From Sandaracinaceae bacterium (GTDB lineage: Bacteria > Myxococcota_A > Polyangia > Polyangiales > Sandaracinaceae), in assembly GCA_025056955.1 (NCBI GenBank), contig JANWYL010000031.1, forward strand, positions 1 to 17,922: 17,922 nt of DNA, given 5' to 3'. How positions within the stretch are numbered: the first letter of the stretch is position 1; each line of letters starts with the position of its first letter. A model generated the notes under the pieces. The model was not told the origin of the DNA and made no database searches. It saw nothing but the letters and a program-made list of their open reading frames with translations. Of the stretch, positions 1-6,994 are shown in pieces. The position numbers were made by a program, and so were the translations under genes.

Positions 1-2
1 AA

Positions 3-440
3 CCAAGCGCTCCGCGCCTTGTAATTGGTGACGCTAGCCTCCCCAAAGGAGGTCCCTTCGCACCTCACCTCAGCCATCAAAGCGGGCGCGACATCGACCT
101 GGCTTATTTCCAAGTGAGGTGCCGAAGGACTTGCGATCATCGCCCTGTTTCGCCACAAACCTTTGATGCCAAACGGCAATGGCGCTTGATCAGTCGCTGG
201 TTACGCGGAGACAAGGTGGAAGCAATTTTTATGGACTATTCACTTGAGGAGGCGCTTTATCGCGCAGCTCAAGAAAGCGGCGCTTCCCAAAGCGAGCTTT
301 CGCGCTGGTTCCAGTGGCCCAGGCCTCCAGACGCCCGCGTGGGCATCATTCGCCACCTTGACAACCACCAAGACCACATGCACGTGCGCTTCCGCTGCGC
401 GCCCTACGACTCAGCATGCGTGTCCGATTCCGATCGCTAA
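3..440 (+). CDS. Penicillin-insensitive murein endopeptidase (M74/MepA-like), 3' part
   Basis: The gene enters the window already open; reading from base 3 gives 145 residues to TAA at 438-440. MepA-family enzymes are periplasmic zinc peptidases that cut D-alanyl-meso-diaminopimelyl crosslinks in peptidoglycan. Near the start of the visible part is SHQSGRDIDLAYF, whose His25 and Asp32 (window numbering) match the H-x6-D zinc ligands of MepA. Near the C-terminus is HQDHMHVRF, whose H-x-H (His125, His127) matches the second metal/catalytic motif. The C-terminus carries two extra Cys, as many family members do. The N-terminal signal region lies outside the window. An in-frame ATG at 114 falls after the first zinc motif, so it cannot be the start. 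Family assignment is confident; substrate specificity is inferred from the family. Confidence 0.87.
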   Translation, partial: PSAPRLVIGDASLPKGGPFAPHLSHQSGRDIDLAYFQVRCRRTCDHRPVSPQTFDAKRQWRLISRWLRGDKVEAIFMDYSLEEALYRAAQESGASQSELSRWFQWPRPPDARVGIIRHLDNHQDHMHVRFRCAPYDSACVSDSDR

Positions 441-466
441 AAGGATCGCTCAAGGGGTGCATGAAA

Positions 467-481
467 CGCTTGGGTGAAGCG
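467..481. terminator. Small hairpin between convergent genes, weak bidirectional terminator candidate
   Basis: CGCTT (467-471) and AAGCG (477-481) can pair around a five-base loop, flanked by AAA and, after one bulged C, TTT. It lies in the 43-base gap between the stops of the murein endopeptidase (440) and the glutathione peroxidase (484). The stem is only 5 bp and the T runs are short, so this is a weak call from position and symmetry alone. Confidence 0.25.
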
Positions 482-483
482 CT

Positions 484-978
484 TTACTCCCCAATGTGGA
501 GAAGGTTTTGGATGGCTTCCTCAACTTCTTTGGCCTCAGGATTGACAGTGGGTGCAAAGCGGTTGACTGGAATCCCCTTCCGGTCAACCAAAAACTTGGT
601 GAAATTCCATTTGATTGGCCCCTTTCCCTCAGGGGGAAGCTCTTGTTCTTGGAGATGACGATAGAGGGGATGCGCATTTGGGCCATTCACTTCAATTTTG
701 GAAAAGAGGGGAAAAGTCACGTCATAGCGGGTACGGCAAAAGTGCTTGATCTCTTCCTCGCTTCCTGGCTCTTGCGCCCCAAACTGGTTGCATGGGAAGG
801 CGAGGATCTCAAAGCCCCGGCTGTGGTATTTGCGATACAGGCGTTCAAGGCCAGCATACTGTGGCGTGAGGCCACATTGGCTTGCCACATTGACAATGAG
901 AAGCACCTTTTCGGAAAACTCTGAAAGCTTGCACTCCTTGCCGTCGATGGTTTTTGCTTGAAACGAATAGACGCTCAT
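484..978 (-). CDS. Glutathione peroxidase family, thiol (Cys) type, probably thioredoxin-dependent
   Basis: This 164-residue protein has the usual length and motifs of bacterial GPx, which reduce H2O2 and organic hydroperoxides. NVASQCGLTPQY carries peroxidatic Cys35 (Cys, not selenocysteine). FPCNQFGAQEPG carries Gln69, and WNFTKFLV carries Trp124 and Asn125, completing the catalytic tetrad. Cys81 in the FCRTRYDVTFPLF segment sits 46 residues after Cys35, as does the resolving Cys of yeast Gpx3 (Cys36/Cys82). This points to the atypical 2-Cys, thioredoxin-reduced type rather than true glutathione dependence. No signal peptide is visible, so the protein should be cytoplasmic, unlike the exported proteins upstream of it. 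It starts at ATG 976-978, 42 bases after the stop of the upstream SNase gene, with no strong ribosome site. It could be the last gene of the minus-strand block or have its own promoter. Confidence 0.95.
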   Translation of the reverse strand: MSVYSFQAKTIDGKECKLSEFSEKVLLIVNVASQCGLTPQYAGLERLYRKYHSRGFEILAFPCNQFGAQEPGSEEEIKHFCRTRYDVTFPLFSKIEVNGPNAHPLYRHLQEQELPPEGKGPIKWNFTKFLVDRKGIPVNRFAPTVNPEAKEVEEAIQNLLHIGE

Positions 979-1020
979 GCCAGTGTCTTCAGGCCCAAAT
1001 TGCCCTTTGTCAAGTCAACC

Positions 1021-1668
1021 TCAGGGCGATCCTGGCAGCTTACAGGCACTCCAGAGGCCACGGCCTTCGCGCTGCGCGACCTCTGCATCTTCCCGAAACT
1101 GGCTTTCCATGAACACGTTTGGACGAATGATGAGCAGCTTGGCCAAGCCCCGGCGAAGCAGTTGACGCTGCCAGAGATCCCCATCCCCCACACCCACCCA
1201 AACATAGGCAAGAACGCGTCCGTTTGGGTCAGTGCAGCCAACGTCAAAGGACAAAGCCACCATGCGGCCAATCAACTGTTCGCTAAATTGCTTGGCCTCT
1301 GCACCATAACAGTGGGGATAACCACGGGGGACAGAGGTTTCGGGGGTATCTACCCCAATCAGACGCACCCTCTCTGCTTCACCGGCCCCATCAATGAGCA
1401 CATCAAAGGTGTCACCGTCAATCACCCGCATCACCCTCCCTTTGGTTGCAGGGCGACATGGATTTGGTGGAGCAGGAAGCGCTCCGAGATCAAGGTTTAA
1501 CACCCTCGCATCATCCAGATTCACCAATCGATTCTCATCCCAACAATTGCCGGCTGGCAACGCATACTTGCAAGGTGTCCAGTCCACTGGTTGGGCTGGG
1601 CATCCAAAAAACAAAAATGCGACCCAGCACCAGTCCCCTAGGCTCCGCCATCCACCCAAGCGAAACAC
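1021..1668 (-). CDS. Thermonuclease-family (SNase-like) lipoprotein, complete active site
   Basis: This 215-residue protein has an N-terminal hydrophobic segment ending FLFFGC, so Cys23 is a likely lipidation site. About 50 residues of Cys-containing linker follow, then an SNase OB-fold domain (about 77-210). SNase-type enzymes are Ca2+-dependent phosphodiesterases that cut DNA and RNA. VIDGDTFDV provides Asp84 and Asp86; RVRLIGVDTPE provides Arg102, Asp107, Thr108 and Glu110; GRVLAYVW provides Arg151. These match the catalytic Arg35/Glu43/Arg87 and Ca2+ ligands Asp21/Asp40/Thr41 of staphylococcal nuclease, so activity is expected. Six extra cysteines suit an oxidised, extracytoplasmic location. 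The start is GTG at 1666-1668, chosen because GGAGG lies six bases upstream, immediately after the stop of the preceding gene (15-base gap). That spacing implies co-transcription with the barrel protein upstream. Confidence 0.9.
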   Translation of the reverse strand: MFRLGGWRSLGDWCWVAFLFFGCPAQPVDWTPCKYALPAGNCWDENRLVNLDDARVLNLDLGALPAPPNPCRPATKGRVMRVIDGDTFDVLIDGAGEAERVRLIGVDTPETSVPRGYPHCYGAEAKQFSEQLIGRMVALSFDVGCTDPNGRVLAYVWVGVGDGDLWQRQLLRRGLAKLLIIRPNVFMESQFREDAEVAQREGRGLWSACKLPGSP

Positions 1669-1674
1669 CCTTTT

Positions 1675-1679
1675 CCTCC
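1675..1679 (-). promoter_or_regulatory. Ribosome binding site fixing the GTG start of the SNase-like lipoprotein
   Basis: On the minus strand GGAGG stands six bases before GTG at 1668, in the 15-base gap after the TAA of the upstream gene. It is the only good Shine-Dalgarno match near the start and decides for the GTG codon. Confidence 0.7.
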
Positions 1680-1683
1680 ATGC

Positions 1684-3288
1684 TTAGAAGCGAAAGCGGG
1701 CTTCGAGCTGTAAGATGCGCTCTATCGGATAGCGCAGGGGATTTCCAGGATCCCACTCGCGGTGGTTTTCGGTGTACACCATGGTGGCAACGCCTGTCCG
1801 CCTCCAAAAAAACCATGAAACCCCAACTCGCCAAGTCGTCTGCTCAGGCTGGTAGCTGACCCCCTCTGGAGTGCGCCGCCCTGGAGGCAAACCTTGATAT
1901 GAAGCCAATCGGTAAAGCCCACCAAAATCTCCAGCAATCATTAAGACTTTTGGAATAATTAAAACAGAAAGAGAAACATTGAAAGTCGTATTGATTGCAT
2001 TGTAATCAAGAACATAGCGGCCAAAATAATCACCACGCAATAGAAAATGCCAATAACGGAAAAAGAAGCCAGCCTGCCATAAAATACCCCTCTCATTTGG
2101 TCTCTGATCATATCTTCCACCAATTGAAAACTGCAATCCAAGTGGATTTGGGGTGTATACAAAGAGAGTATCGAAACGATCAATCCGACCAGCAATATCA
2201 AAAAACATCTGGGCCCCGGCACTCCAAGAGAAATTGCGGTCTTCGTTTCGGAAAAATCGACCCCCTACATTACCTGTGCCTTGCCCAGACCCCGCAGCCC
2301 CAAACAGTCGAAAACGGGCAATGCTCAGGGTGTCTCCAACAGGCCCCCCCAATTCAACAGCAAAACCATTGCCTGGCTCAGCGATATTGCCAAGATAAAA
2401 AGGTGGCGTAAGAAGTGGATAATTCGCTGCGGACATCACAAAGTTGGCAGTAAGCAACGCAGAGCCACTGTTCACATTAAAATAGTGCCCCGAATTACCA
2501 ACCGGCACTTGGAACAAAACAAAATTGACGCGCAGCTGCTCGTCTGCACGCGCCTGTACGAGAAAAAATGAATTTTGAATGAATGGAATTGGACCAAGCG
2601 CCCTTAGCTGAAGGAGAGTGAATCGTGCCTCGGGAATATTCGATACATAATTTCCGTTTCGATCGTAATTCCACTGAATTGAACCGCCAACGCCACCAAC
2701 AACCGAAAAGCGCATTCCCGGCTGGGCTTGGCAAACAGTGACTTCCGGATCGAAGCGACAGCCAAAATCGGCACAATCGATTCGACCATCTCCGTCGTTA
2801 TCAACACCATCCGAACACGCTTGGTCGCTGCGCTCCCCATCAACATCACCCAAGCGACCAATCAACTCCTCAACGCTTCCAACATCTTCGGGGAGTTCTT
2901 CCCCATCGCCCGCACTTGCTCCAGCGCTTCCATTTCGTGGCCCCTTCCAACTGCCTCGACACGCACGGATGTGCGGAACCATGCAGTCTTGGTCATCGCA
3001 GTCCACTGCCCCATCGCCATCGTTGTCCACCCAGTCGCTGCACGCCCGCTCGGAGTTCTCTTCGCTCCCGCCTGCATGGCAGCGTGGGGCCTCAAAACAA
3101 TCGGCATCTGCACAATCGCTCAAACCATCGCCATCATCGTCCACACCGTTTGCGCAATCTTTTTCCGCACGCCCCTCTTCACGAGAAGCACTTACGTTTT
3201 GGGCATAAGATTTAGCCCCAGTCAAAACCAAGAAGGTAAAAAAAACAAATCGATTGACATTTACAATCTCTTTTGATTTTGATCGCAT
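1684..3288 (-). CDS. Exported MopE-like repeat protein fused to a putative outer-membrane beta-barrel
   Basis: From ATG at 3288 this is 534 residues; GTG at 3294 is an alternative start two codons earlier. A signal peptide ends near SYA-QN (about residue 29). Residues about 40-180 hold three Cys-flanked acidic repeats of the form C-x-DG(V)DxDGDGxxDC-x-DxxC. Such repeats are annotated as MopE-like in Myxococcota and resemble Ca2+-binding thrombospondin type 3 loops. From about residue 190 onward the protein is rich in alternating aromatic and polar strands (for example FFFRYWHFLLRGDYFGRYV) and ends in ARFRF. A C-terminal Phe is the usual outer-membrane barrel signature. I do not recognise a specific porin family, and the substrate is unknown. 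The barrel-coding part (about 1940-2720) is clearly A+T-richer than flanking genes. It lies 35 bases after the ten-repeat lipoprotein gene and 15 bases before the SNase gene. Confidence 0.8.
   Translation of the reverse strand: MRSKSKEIVNVNRFVFFTFLVLTGAKSYAQNVSASREEGRAEKDCANGVDDDGDGLSDCADADCFEAPRCHAGGSEENSERACSDWVDNDGDGAVDCDDQDCMVPHIRACRGSWKGPRNGSAGASAGDGEELPEDVGSVEELIGRLGDVDGERSDQACSDGVDNDGDGRIDCADFGCRFDPEVTVCQAQPGMRFSVVGGVGGSIQWNYDRNGNYVSNIPEARFTLLQLRALGPIPFIQNSFFLVQARADEQLRVNFVLFQVPVGNSGHYFNVNSGSALLTANFVMSAANYPLLTPPFYLGNIAEPGNGFAVELGGPVGDTLSIARFRLFGAAGSGQGTGNVGGRFFRNEDRNFSWSAGAQMFFDIAGRIDRFDTLFVYTPNPLGLQFSIGGRYDQRPNERGILWQAGFFFRYWHFLLRGDYFGRYVLDYNAINTTFNVSLSVLIIPKVLMIAGDFGGLYRLASYQGLPPGRRTPEGVSYQPEQTTWRVGVSWFFWRRTGVATMVYTENHREWDPGNPLRYPIERILQLEARFRF
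2730..3160 (-). repeat. Three MopE-like acidic Cys repeats within the barrel protein
   Basis: The translated repeats centre on GVDDDGDGLSDC, WVDNDGDGAVDC and GVDNDGDGRIDC, each preceded and followed by a Cys. Spacing is irregular because a Gly/Ser/Glu-rich linker of about 45 residues separates the second and third. The D-x-D-x-D-G core suggests Ca2+ coordination, known for similar loops but not shown here. Confidence 0.8.
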
Positions 3289-3323
3289 GGTCACTCTTTT
3301 ACTTCATTAAGTGAAAAACACAA

Positions 3324-4697
3324 TCACCCACACACTCTAGGAATATTCAATCCTGGAAACAAGCAAAGATCCCTCGTTTGTGGATTCCAATTGCAATCCC
3401 AATCGTCGCAATCGATAAAGCCATCTTGGTCATTGTCAATCCCATCTGCGCAATTGGCTCTCATAAAATCAGAATTGGCTCCAACGCTTTCGCGACAAGG
3501 CGATCTCTGATATCCCGTTGGCATGCCCATCTCATCAATGATCTCTTCCACAAATTCTCTGCACGAAAAATCCTGGCAATCGGTATATCCATTTTGATCA
3601 TTGTCAATCCCATCCTTACAACGGGAGAAAGACCGCTCACCTCTCGCAGCACAAAAAGCTGCAACGTCATTTGAAGATCTGGAACACGAAAAATCGGCAC
3701 AATCCACATATCCGTTGTTATCGTTATCCACGCCATCCGAGCATTTTTCAATTGTGTTTTCTGCAATCGACATGCAATAAGCGACAGCTTCTGGAGATGC
3801 TCCTCTGTCTTCGCGAGAACACGAAAAATCCTGGCAATCCGTATACCCATTCCCGTCGTTATCAACCCCATCCATGCAGCGCTCAATCGTGTTTTCTGGG
3901 CCACGAATCGATTCACAATAAGCTTCAAATGCTGTGCGCTCTTCTCCTTGAAGAAGCTGGCATTGAGGATCATTGCAATCCAAAAGAGAAATCCGCCTCA
4001 TGGTCATCGGATCATTCATGTAATTTCCGTCATTGTTGTTCCCATCCGTGCAACGGAGAAGCGTGTTTTCTGGTCCAAGGCATATCGGATCCGCATAGCA
4101 ATCCCGATCAGCACAATCCATGCGCCCATCCCTGTCCTCGTCAATGCCGTTATCGCAATCCTCCTCGCCTCCAGGAACACAAAATGCTGCGCGCGCGCAA
4201 TCGCTATCTTCACAATCTATGCGCCGATCACCATCATCATCCATTCGATTGTTGCATATTCTTTCTTTTCGGCACACTGTTACAAATGGATTTCTTGAAC
4301 ACCCAGAATCTTGGCAATCTTTGAATCCGTTTCCATCGTCATCAATCCCATTTGAACATGCCTCATCATCAAATTCCAACGAGCAACAAAGCTCCATAAT
4401 CGATTGGCAATTTGGGTCTCCACAGTCAAAACGCCCATCGTCATCGTTATCAATAAAGTCACTGCATTTTTCAGGCGTATTTTCAAGCTCGAGATTGGGA
4501 ACAATCGGCACCCGCCGGCTGCAAAGTCCCTGACGAATGCAATCGGGATCTCTACAATCGACCAAGCGATCGCCATCATCATCATAACCATTGCGGCATG
4601 CCTCAAGGCTGCGTTCATTTTCTGGAACTGGACCCAATGGAGTCAATTCGAAACAACCAAAAAGCAATAAAGAAATTGAAACGATTGAAAACCTCAT
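3324..4697 (-). CDS. MopE-like lipoprotein with ten acidic Cys repeats
   Basis: From ATG at 4697 this is 457 residues. A TTG at 4718, in frame and preceded by GGAAG, would add seven residues. A short hydrophobic segment ends LLLFGC, a plausible lipobox. Nearly all of the rest is ten imperfect repeats of C-x-(D/N)G(I/V)D(N/D)DxxGxxDCxDxxC, 25-45 residues apart. The variants DNDNNGYVDC and DNDQNGYTDC recur toward the C-terminus. The sixth repeat is degenerate, with an insertion (DGNNNDGNYMNDP). Paired Cys and Asp-rich loops suggest a rigid, disulphide-stapled, divalent-metal-binding rod on the cell surface. No enzymatic domain is visible. Such proteins are numerous in Myxococcota and are called MopE-related after the copper-binding Methylococcus protein; copper binding is not implied here. 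It is flanked by an SNase gene upstream (43-base gap from ATG) and the repeat-barrel gene downstream. Confidence 0.85.
   Translation of the reverse strand: MRFSIVSISLLLFGCFELTPLGPVPENERSLEACRNGYDDDGDRLVDCRDPDCIRQGLCSRRVPIVPNLELENTPEKCSDFIDNDDDGRFDCGDPNCQSIMELCCSLEFDDEACSNGIDDDGNGFKDCQDSGCSRNPFVTVCRKERICNNRMDDDGDRRIDCEDSDCARAAFCVPGGEEDCDNGIDEDRDGRMDCADRDCYADPICLGPENTLLRCTDGNNNDGNYMNDPMTMRRISLLDCNDPQCQLLQGEERTAFEAYCESIRGPENTIERCMDGVDNDGNGYTDCQDFSCSREDRGASPEAVAYCMSIAENTIEKCSDGVDNDNNGYVDCADFSCSRSSNDVAAFCAARGERSFSRCKDGIDNDQNGYTDCQDFSCREFVEEIIDEMGMPTGYQRSPCRESVGANSDFMRANCADGIDNDQDGFIDCDDWDCNWNPQTRDLCLFPGLNIPRVCG
3340..4605 (-). repeat. Tandem protein-coding repeat tract, ten MopE-like units
   Basis: Ten units of about 75-145 bases encode the Cys/Asp loops of the lipoprotein. 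The units at about 3580-3900 are closest at DNA level: the strings around 'tcctggcaatc.gtata.ccatt' and 'gttatcaaccccatcc' recur with few changes. This suggests recent duplication or gene conversion among the C-terminal units. Confidence 0.75.
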
Positions 4698-4739
4698 AGA
4701 AAAACCCAAATCGGTCAATGCACTGCTTCCGAAAGAAAA

Positions 4740-5741
4740 TCAATGGCTCCAATGATCTGGCACCCCAGGTGGCAGCGTGCCGTGTCCGTTCAGGCAAGGC
4801 GCGCGGTTGAGACCATAGCGGCGGTGAAAATCGACATAAAGCATGCATGAACCACGACGAAGGGTCGGCTCTCCGAGCTTTCCTGCTGCGCGGGCTGCCT
4901 CGAGAAAGCGCAATACTGGATCTCGCGCCGGCCCCTCCAAGTAAGCAGGAAGCTCACCCGTTCTGGAGAAGCGGGACGCAAATTCGATCAGGTGCAAGTT
5001 GGACCACTCTTTTAAGAGGGGCGATAGCGAAGCGCTCTCGCGCATCTCACGCGCCACGGCACGTGTGGCGATTGCATCGGCCACCACTTCGTCGTTACAA
5101 ACCCATTGGCATTCTTGGTAAATGTTTCGGTGTTTTCTGCTCTCACTGTGACCGTCGTTTGTGGAAATAAGGCGGTCATAGTGCCACTCCTTGCCTGGAT
5201 CTTCAGTGGCTGAGTGAAGGGAAGTCATCACAAAAGCGGGAACTCCGTGCGCCCACATCCCTCGCCCTTCTCGAATGGCCTCTTGTTGGGCGCGCAAATA
5301 TTCTGGACGTGCAGGGGTGTCGTCAGGTTGGTAGGCGTGGGCAAGCCCTTCCCGAAGCATCGACACAACCAGGTCAGGGCACTCGACGAGAAGGCGACCA
5401 TAGCCGTCTCGCTTGCCCTCTGTAAAGCAATGCCACACCCCCCTCCGTGCCCGGAGGGTCGCCATTTTGGCGATCACATACAGCTCATAAGGGTGCCAGC
5501 TCCCCCACTGGTGAGCAGGTCCAAAGCTCTCCAACGCATTGAACCCAGCAAGGCGACACTGGGAACCTTGATACTCCCCCGCCTGGATGCGAAAAGAGTC
5601 CCCGTCGTTGAAGCTCACGGGAATGGGAATGCCGTTGAGGAAAACCCGCGACCACGCCTCGGCTTCAACCCTCAAGCCCGTAAGCGCGATCAACCAGGCA
5701 CCCATCAGTCCCAAAAAACCAGTGGCTATTTTTCCTTTCAT
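4740..5741 (-). CDS. Secreted SNase-like protein with Cys-containing C-terminal extension
   Basis: From ATG at 5741 this is 333 residues with a signal peptide (hydrophobic about 8-22, ending near VEAEA). Residues about 32-165 form an SNase-like domain. NDGDSF contains Asp46 and Asp48; CRLAGFNALES has Arg63 and Glu71; GYGRLLVE has Arg116. The Arg/Glu/Arg catalytic set is therefore present, but positions equivalent to Ca2+ ligands Asp40 and Thr41 are Asn68 and Ala69. A C-terminal region of about 165 residues has STNDGHS, QECQWVC and GSCMLYV patterns. I believe it recurs in deltaproteobacterial thermonuclease-like proteins, but I cannot name it. The start is uncertain. GGAGG abuts ATG 5741 with no spacer, whereas GTG at 5816 has AAGGAGG 12 bases upstream and would add 25 residues ahead of the signal peptide. 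I prefer 5741 for its normal signal peptide. Confidence 0.78.
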   Translation of the reverse strand: MKGKIATGFLGLMGAWLIALTGLRVEAEAWSRVFLNGIPIPVSFNDGDSFRIQAGEYQGSQCRLAGFNALESFGPAHQWGSWHPYELYVIAKMATLRARRGVWHCFTEGKRDGYGRLLVECPDLVVSMLREGLAHAYQPDDTPARPEYLRAQQEAIREGRGMWAHGVPAFVMTSLHSATEDPGKEWHYDRLISTNDGHSESRKHRNIYQECQWVCNDEVVADAIATRAVAREMRESASLSPLLKEWSNLHLIEFASRFSRTGELPAYLEGPARDPVLRFLEAARAAGKLGEPTLRRGSCMLYVDFHRRYGLNRAPCLNGHGTLPPGVPDHWSH

Positions 5742-5750
5742 CCTCCGGCT

Positions 5751-5763
5751 CGCTATTTTAGCG
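5751..5763. repeat. Perfect short inverted repeat CGCTA-TTT-TAGCG
   Basis: A 5-bp stem with a 3-base loop lies 10 bases upstream of the preferred ATG (5741) of the second SNase gene. If translation starts at 5741 it could fold over the leader; if it starts at GTG 5816 it is simply coding. It is short, so it may be chance. Confidence 0.3.
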
Positions 5764-5828
5764 GCATGTGCTGGGACGAATGATTGATTTCGAGTGGGCC
5801 AACCATGCAAGTCCACGTTTGCTCAGGG

Positions 5829-5835
5829 CCTCCTT
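5829..5835 (-). promoter_or_regulatory. Strong Shine-Dalgarno match AAGGAGG after the barrel-protein stop
   Basis: On the minus strand AAGGAGG lies six bases after the TGA (5842-5844) of the upstream barrel gene. The nearest in-frame start for the SNase gene is GTG 5816, 12 bases on, which is long spacing. This is the main argument for the longer form of that protein. Confidence 0.45.
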
Positions 5836-5841
5836 CGAATT

Positions 5842-6969
5842 TCAAAAGCGATAGATCCCCTCCAACGCAAAGTTAAAAGCAACTGCTGCAGCCACGGGGC
5901 CGCTTGCCAAAAGGTATATGGTCGGCGCGATGAGATCGAGCCCCACTTCCCAGTTTGGGGAGAAGGCGTAGTTCAGACCAGCAGCGCCCCGAATCACGGG
6001 CCCATTGTAAGGAAGGTATCCTCCCCCTAAGCGCAGTGGTACCGTTATGTTCAAGGTAGGACTTGGGCGCAAACGGTACTCGCCTTGAACGAGAAAAAGC
6101 ATGTTGTGACCCCGGCCGTTACGCCCCTCAAGGTTCACGTATGCAACGTAGGTCCCGACTCCAATCTCACGGTTCAAGCGCAAGTCGAAACGAAGCCCTG
6201 CAAAGTGATTGTAAAACGAACCCTCAGTTGTGCCGATTGAGCCCTCCGTCTGGAGGGCAATTCCAAAGCGGCGCAATCCAGGCTCTTCCGGGCGCCACTT
6301 CCGTTGATCCAAGGCAGCAGGATGCGCAAGCTCATCAAAGGCGCTCCTCCTCAACGTTTGAAGGCCACCTGCCCATGCACCTCGAAACTGCGGCGTAAAC
6401 TGTGGCTCAGGCCCCACCCATTGAGCTGGCAAAGGGAGGGCCTGACGAATCGCACGGTCAACAGCGGCACGAAACCCCTCGCTGCCCGTGCGTTCTGAGG
6501 CGACGAAAGGTCCCGTGCCATCCAAAGAGGCCACAATCACTTCCACCACATACTGCCCCCCCTCCGCCCAACACCGCGCAAACATGGCCCGATGGGATTG
6601 CGTGGCCCAAGCCAGACGCCAAAGGGCAGCAGGGGAAGGAGGATAGCGCAAGCGCAGGGCCCGAAACGCCTGCACGCCTACCTCGATTGGCGTGATCGCG
6701 TACCCCATTTCTGCGGCTGTCCGATACATCTGCTCGTTAATCGCCCGCCCAACAACAGGCGCCACTCCAACCGTCGCTGCATCGACAATCACCACCCGCC
6801 TTGTGGGAGCAGGTGCAATCGAAACCGGTGGGGCTTCCTTTGGCGTCTCCTGCGCTGAGGTGGGCACTGCACCAGTGGTTGGAGGCTCCTGGGCTTTTGC
6901 CAACCCAAGAGGCCCAACCACAAGCCAAAATGCCACGCCAACCAATCGCTTGCGAGCTTCCAAAACCAT
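5842..6969 (-). CDS. Putative outer-membrane beta-barrel protein with periplasmic N-domain
   Basis: From ATG at 6969 this is 375 residues. The reading frame stays open further upstream but would overlap the macro-domain gene. A signal peptide ends near AKA-QE (about residue 26), followed by a Pro/Thr/Ala linker. Residues about 48-170 form an alpha/beta-looking domain (starting RRVVIVDAATVGVAPVVG) that I do not recognise. Residues about 215-375 alternate in barrel fashion with Gly/aromatic strands (for example FNHFAGLRFDLRLN and IGVGTYVAYVNL) and end LEGIYRF, a terminal Phe typical of BamA-inserted barrels. The size suggests an 8-10 strand barrel. It begins 25 bases after the macro-domain stop with a modest GAGAAG ribosome site, so co-transcription is likely. 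Function is unknown; outer-membrane location is inferred from sequence texture, not homology. Confidence 0.72.
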   Translation of the reverse strand: MVLEARKRLVGVAFWLVVGPLGLAKAQEPPTTGAVPTSAQETPKEAPPVSIAPAPTRRVVIVDAATVGVAPVVGRAINEQMYRTAAEMGYAITPIEVGVQAFRALRLRYPPSPAALWRLAWATQSHRAMFARCWAEGGQYVVEVIVASLDGTGPFVASERTGSEGFRAAVDRAIRQALPLPAQWVGPEPQFTPQFRGAWAGGLQTLRRSAFDELAHPAALDQRKWRPEEPGLRRFGIALQTEGSIGTTEGSFYNHFAGLRFDLRLNREIGVGTYVAYVNLEGRNGRGHNMLFLVQGEYRLRPSPTLNITVPLRLGGGYLPYNGPVIRGAAGLNYAFSPNWEVGLDLIAPTIYLLASGPVAAAVAFNFALEGIYRF

Positions 6970-6994
6970 CGTGTCTTCTCGCAAAGCTGCTCCC

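Noticed and set aside
484..978. Selenocysteine version of glutathione peroxidase
   Set aside because: The catalytic codon reads Cys with no in-frame TGA, and the frame is uninterrupted.
1009..1014. TTGACA-like -35 element upstream of the glutathione peroxidase gene (minus strand)
   Set aside because: No acceptable -10 element is found 16-18 bases downstream, so it is not listed as a promoter.
2728..3276. Plus-strand open frames over the MopE-like genes (also around 3671-4324)
   Set aside because: These are shadow frames created by biased codons on the opposite strand, with no start context or domain.
3340..4605. CRISPR-like impression from regularly recurring strings
   Set aside because: The repeats are imperfect, in frame, and encode Cys/Asp loops of one protein. 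There are no constant repeats with unique spacers and no cas genes.
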